This document shows, one piece after another, positions 62,556-64,000 of a DNA stretch of 64,000 nucleotides. This DNA comes from Bog-473 sp963728845. GTDB taxonomy: Bacteria > Actinomycetota > Acidimicrobiia > Acidimicrobiales > RAAP-2. Made by a program: the position numbers and the translations under genes. The notes below the pieces were generated by a model, which did not search any database, was not told the DNA's origin, and saw only the letters and a program-made list of their open reading frames with translations. The stretch's first letter is position 1. Every line of letters starts with the position of its first letter. Where the stretch lies: NCBI GenBank assembly GCA_963728845.1, contig CAVSLS010000052.1:186001-250000 (forward strand). Reading direction: 5' to 3'.

Positions 62556-63922
62556 TCAGCCTCCCGCCTCGCCCACTTCGCCCAGATTCCGGTAGTCGCG
62601 TCGCACCATGCGCGGCGTCTGGGCGGCGCGCCGGCCCGAGACGTACGAGAGCCCGCCGAGTGCGGCCAGCACCGCCATCGTGGCGTCACCCTGGGGCAGC
62701 GTGAAGGCGATGATCACGGGGATGAGCGAGCCCACCACCCACACCAGCTGCTGGCGCATGCCGAAGCGCGCGAACGCACGCCCCTGCGCGGACAGGGGTA
62801 TGTAGCGCTGCGTCATGGCGTCGAACGAGGGCTGCGCCACCGCGCCGCACAGGCCGACCATGAAGGCCAGCACCACCTGGGCGAAGAGCGTCCCCCAGAC
62901 GGCACACCCGGCCGCCGTGGCTGCGATGAGCCACAGGGAGCTCAGCAACAGCTGCTGCTCGGTCATGCGCTTGCGGAGCCGTCCCACCAGGACCAGACCC
63001 GATGATGGCCCCGATGCCGCTGCTGGCCAGGACGAGGCCGTACCAGTACAGGCCGACCCCTTTCATGCGGCGCAGCCCGAACGCCAGCATGAAGGTCATG
63101 AAGCCGGTGAGCCCGCGCACGATGCACATGGCGGTCAGCCCGAGCATCACCTCCGGGTTGGCGATGGGCTGCAGCTGCATCAGGTCCTGCTCGCCGTTCG
63201 TGCGCCTCCCCGGGCTGGCCGTACTCGCGCACCCTGGTCGCGTCGTCGGTCCACAGGCGCTCGGCCGCGCGGCCCGAGAGCACGGGGAGCCGGGCGCCCG
63301 CGATGGCCGCCCCGACGAACACGATCGTGGCCAGGACGAGCACGGCCGGGGAGCCGCCCAGCTTGTAGAGGATCACCGCGGGCACGGAGATGACGAAGCC
63401 GGCCAGCGTGCCGAGCAACGTCAGCCGGGCGTTGAGGGGCGCGTAGCCGGCCTGCTCGCCGTGCTCGTCGGGCGCGGTGAGGGCGGCCATCTCGGGGACC
63501 AGGGCGCCCTTGGTCACCAGGTAGAGCTTCTGGCACACCAGCACGAGAAAGGCGAGCGGGAACAGGAGCAGGCTGTGGATGTGGGTGGCCATGAGGGGGC
63601 AGAGCACGACCTGACCGATGGCGGAGGACACCACCATGAGCCGTCGAGCACCGCGGCTGCGGTCGATGAGCGGGCCGAGCAGCGGCGACACGATCGCGAA
63701 CGGTGCGAGCGTGAAGAGCAGGTAGAGCAGGACCTTGTGGTCGGCGGCGGTCGGGGAGATGGAGAAGAACAGCGAACCCGCCAGTGAGATGGTCACCGCG
63801 GTGCCGCCCGCCAGCATCGCGCATTGCACCAACGACAGCCGGCCGATCGGGTGGGTCTGGTCGAACAGGTCCTTCTGGGCCTGCCGTGCCATGTCCTTGA
63901 ACTGCTCGATCTTCGGCGACAT
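62556..63922 (-). CDS. MFS-family transporter, two frameshifts
   Basis: About 455 residues joined. ATG 63922 gives MSPKIEQFKDMARQAQKDLF and then helices such as VQCAMLAGGTAVTISLAGSL and IVSPLLGPLIDRSRGARRLM (a motif-A-like loop). The frame changes near 63190 (to ANPEVMLGLTAMCIVRGLTG) and near 62995 (to LVGRLRKRMTEQQLLLSSLW), ending VRRDYRNLGEVGEAGG. Twelve helices are expected. Substrate unknown. An upstream in-frame start at 63979 would overlap the divergent gene, so it is rejected. Confidence 0.78.
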
Positions 63923-63949
63923 GGCCACCACGCCAATGTACGGTGTGCC

Positions 63950-64000
63950 GTGACCGTCCACGCGTACGTCCTGATCCAAACCGACGTTGGCAAGGCGGCT
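63950..64000 (+). CDS. Lrp/AsnC ligand-binding-domain protein, cut by window edge
   Basis: GTG 63950 opens VTVHAYVLIQTDVGKAA and runs off the right edge. This is the typical start of a stand-alone AsnC_trans_reg (RAM) domain protein. TACGGT lies four bases before the GTG, which would be a -10 for a leaderless transcript. Only 17 residues are visible. Confidence 0.6.
   Translation, partial: MTVHAYVLIQTDVGKAA

Noticed and set aside
60635..62689. Minus-strand open frame of 684 codons over pckG
   Set aside because: Antisense to the intact PEP carboxykinase.

Overview
The window reads as chromosomal DNA of a high-GC actinobacterium. The order fakA-like, recG, rsmD, coaD, coiled-coil protein, DUF177, rpmF, plsX, acpP, rnc, mutM, smc, ftsY, then ffh, rpsP, KH protein, rimM, trmD, rplS, DUF2469, yraN is an actinobacterial housekeeping order. 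A zinc-binding L28, a GTP-type PEP carboxykinase, GTG/TTG starts, GTGA/ATGA gene overlaps and leaderless promoters agree with that. A member of the Acidimicrobiia is my guess; it is inference, not shown by any marker here. No rRNA, tRNA, CRISPR array or insertion sequence was recognised.

Layout. 1-11.4 kb: fumC, a two-component pair, two related secreted proteins, an OafA-type acyltransferase, a small-molecule kinase, and dprA/comM (DNA uptake and processing). 11.4-33.5 kb: a mixed accessory region between comM and yraN, which are usually close neighbours. It starts with a duplicated, truncated 5' end of comM flanking an orphan GAF histidine kinase, then carries an ArsR-SRPBCC-DUF899 operon with a 29-codon ORF between its members, gene remnants (FAD monooxygenase, chloramphenicol-phosphotransferase-like kinase, Tet(M)-like ribosomal protection protein), small membrane proteins, a VOC protein, a lipoprotein hydrolase, an MFS exporter, an M28 peptidase, a secreted ML-domain protein, a DHFR-like reductase, a GHMP kinase and a hydrolase-like/nucleotide cyclase fusion. 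33.5-40.4 kb: SPFH/NfeD, enoyl-CoA hydratase, yraN, DUF2469, and the rplS-trmD-rimM-KH-rpsP-ffh translation/secretion cluster. 40.4-42.4 kb: FKBP lipoprotein, a mycothiol-dependent-type protein and a PLDc_N-like protein. 42.5-56.8 kb: one long minus-strand series from fakA-like to ftsY, with many overlapping genes. 56.9-64 kb: rpmB, a DUF2510 membrane protein, an RCC1-repeat protein, thiL (badly broken), pckG, an MFS transporter and the first codons of an Lrp/AsnC-type protein.

How the genes work together. The core block joins SRP-mediated membrane targeting (ffh, ftsY), ribosome maturation and translation (rpsP, rimM, trmD, rplS, rpmF, rpmB), phospholipid and fatty-acid supply (plsX, acpP, fakA-like, coaD), and chromosome maintenance (smc, recG, mutM, dprA, comM).

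A caution for every reader: at least 20 apparent single-base frameshifts occur across the window, many in conserved genes (fumC, ftsY, rsmD, DUF177, DUF2469, fakA-like, thiL). This looks more like indel errors in the assembly than biology for the core genes. The remnants in the accessory region that also have large internal deletions look genuinely decayed.
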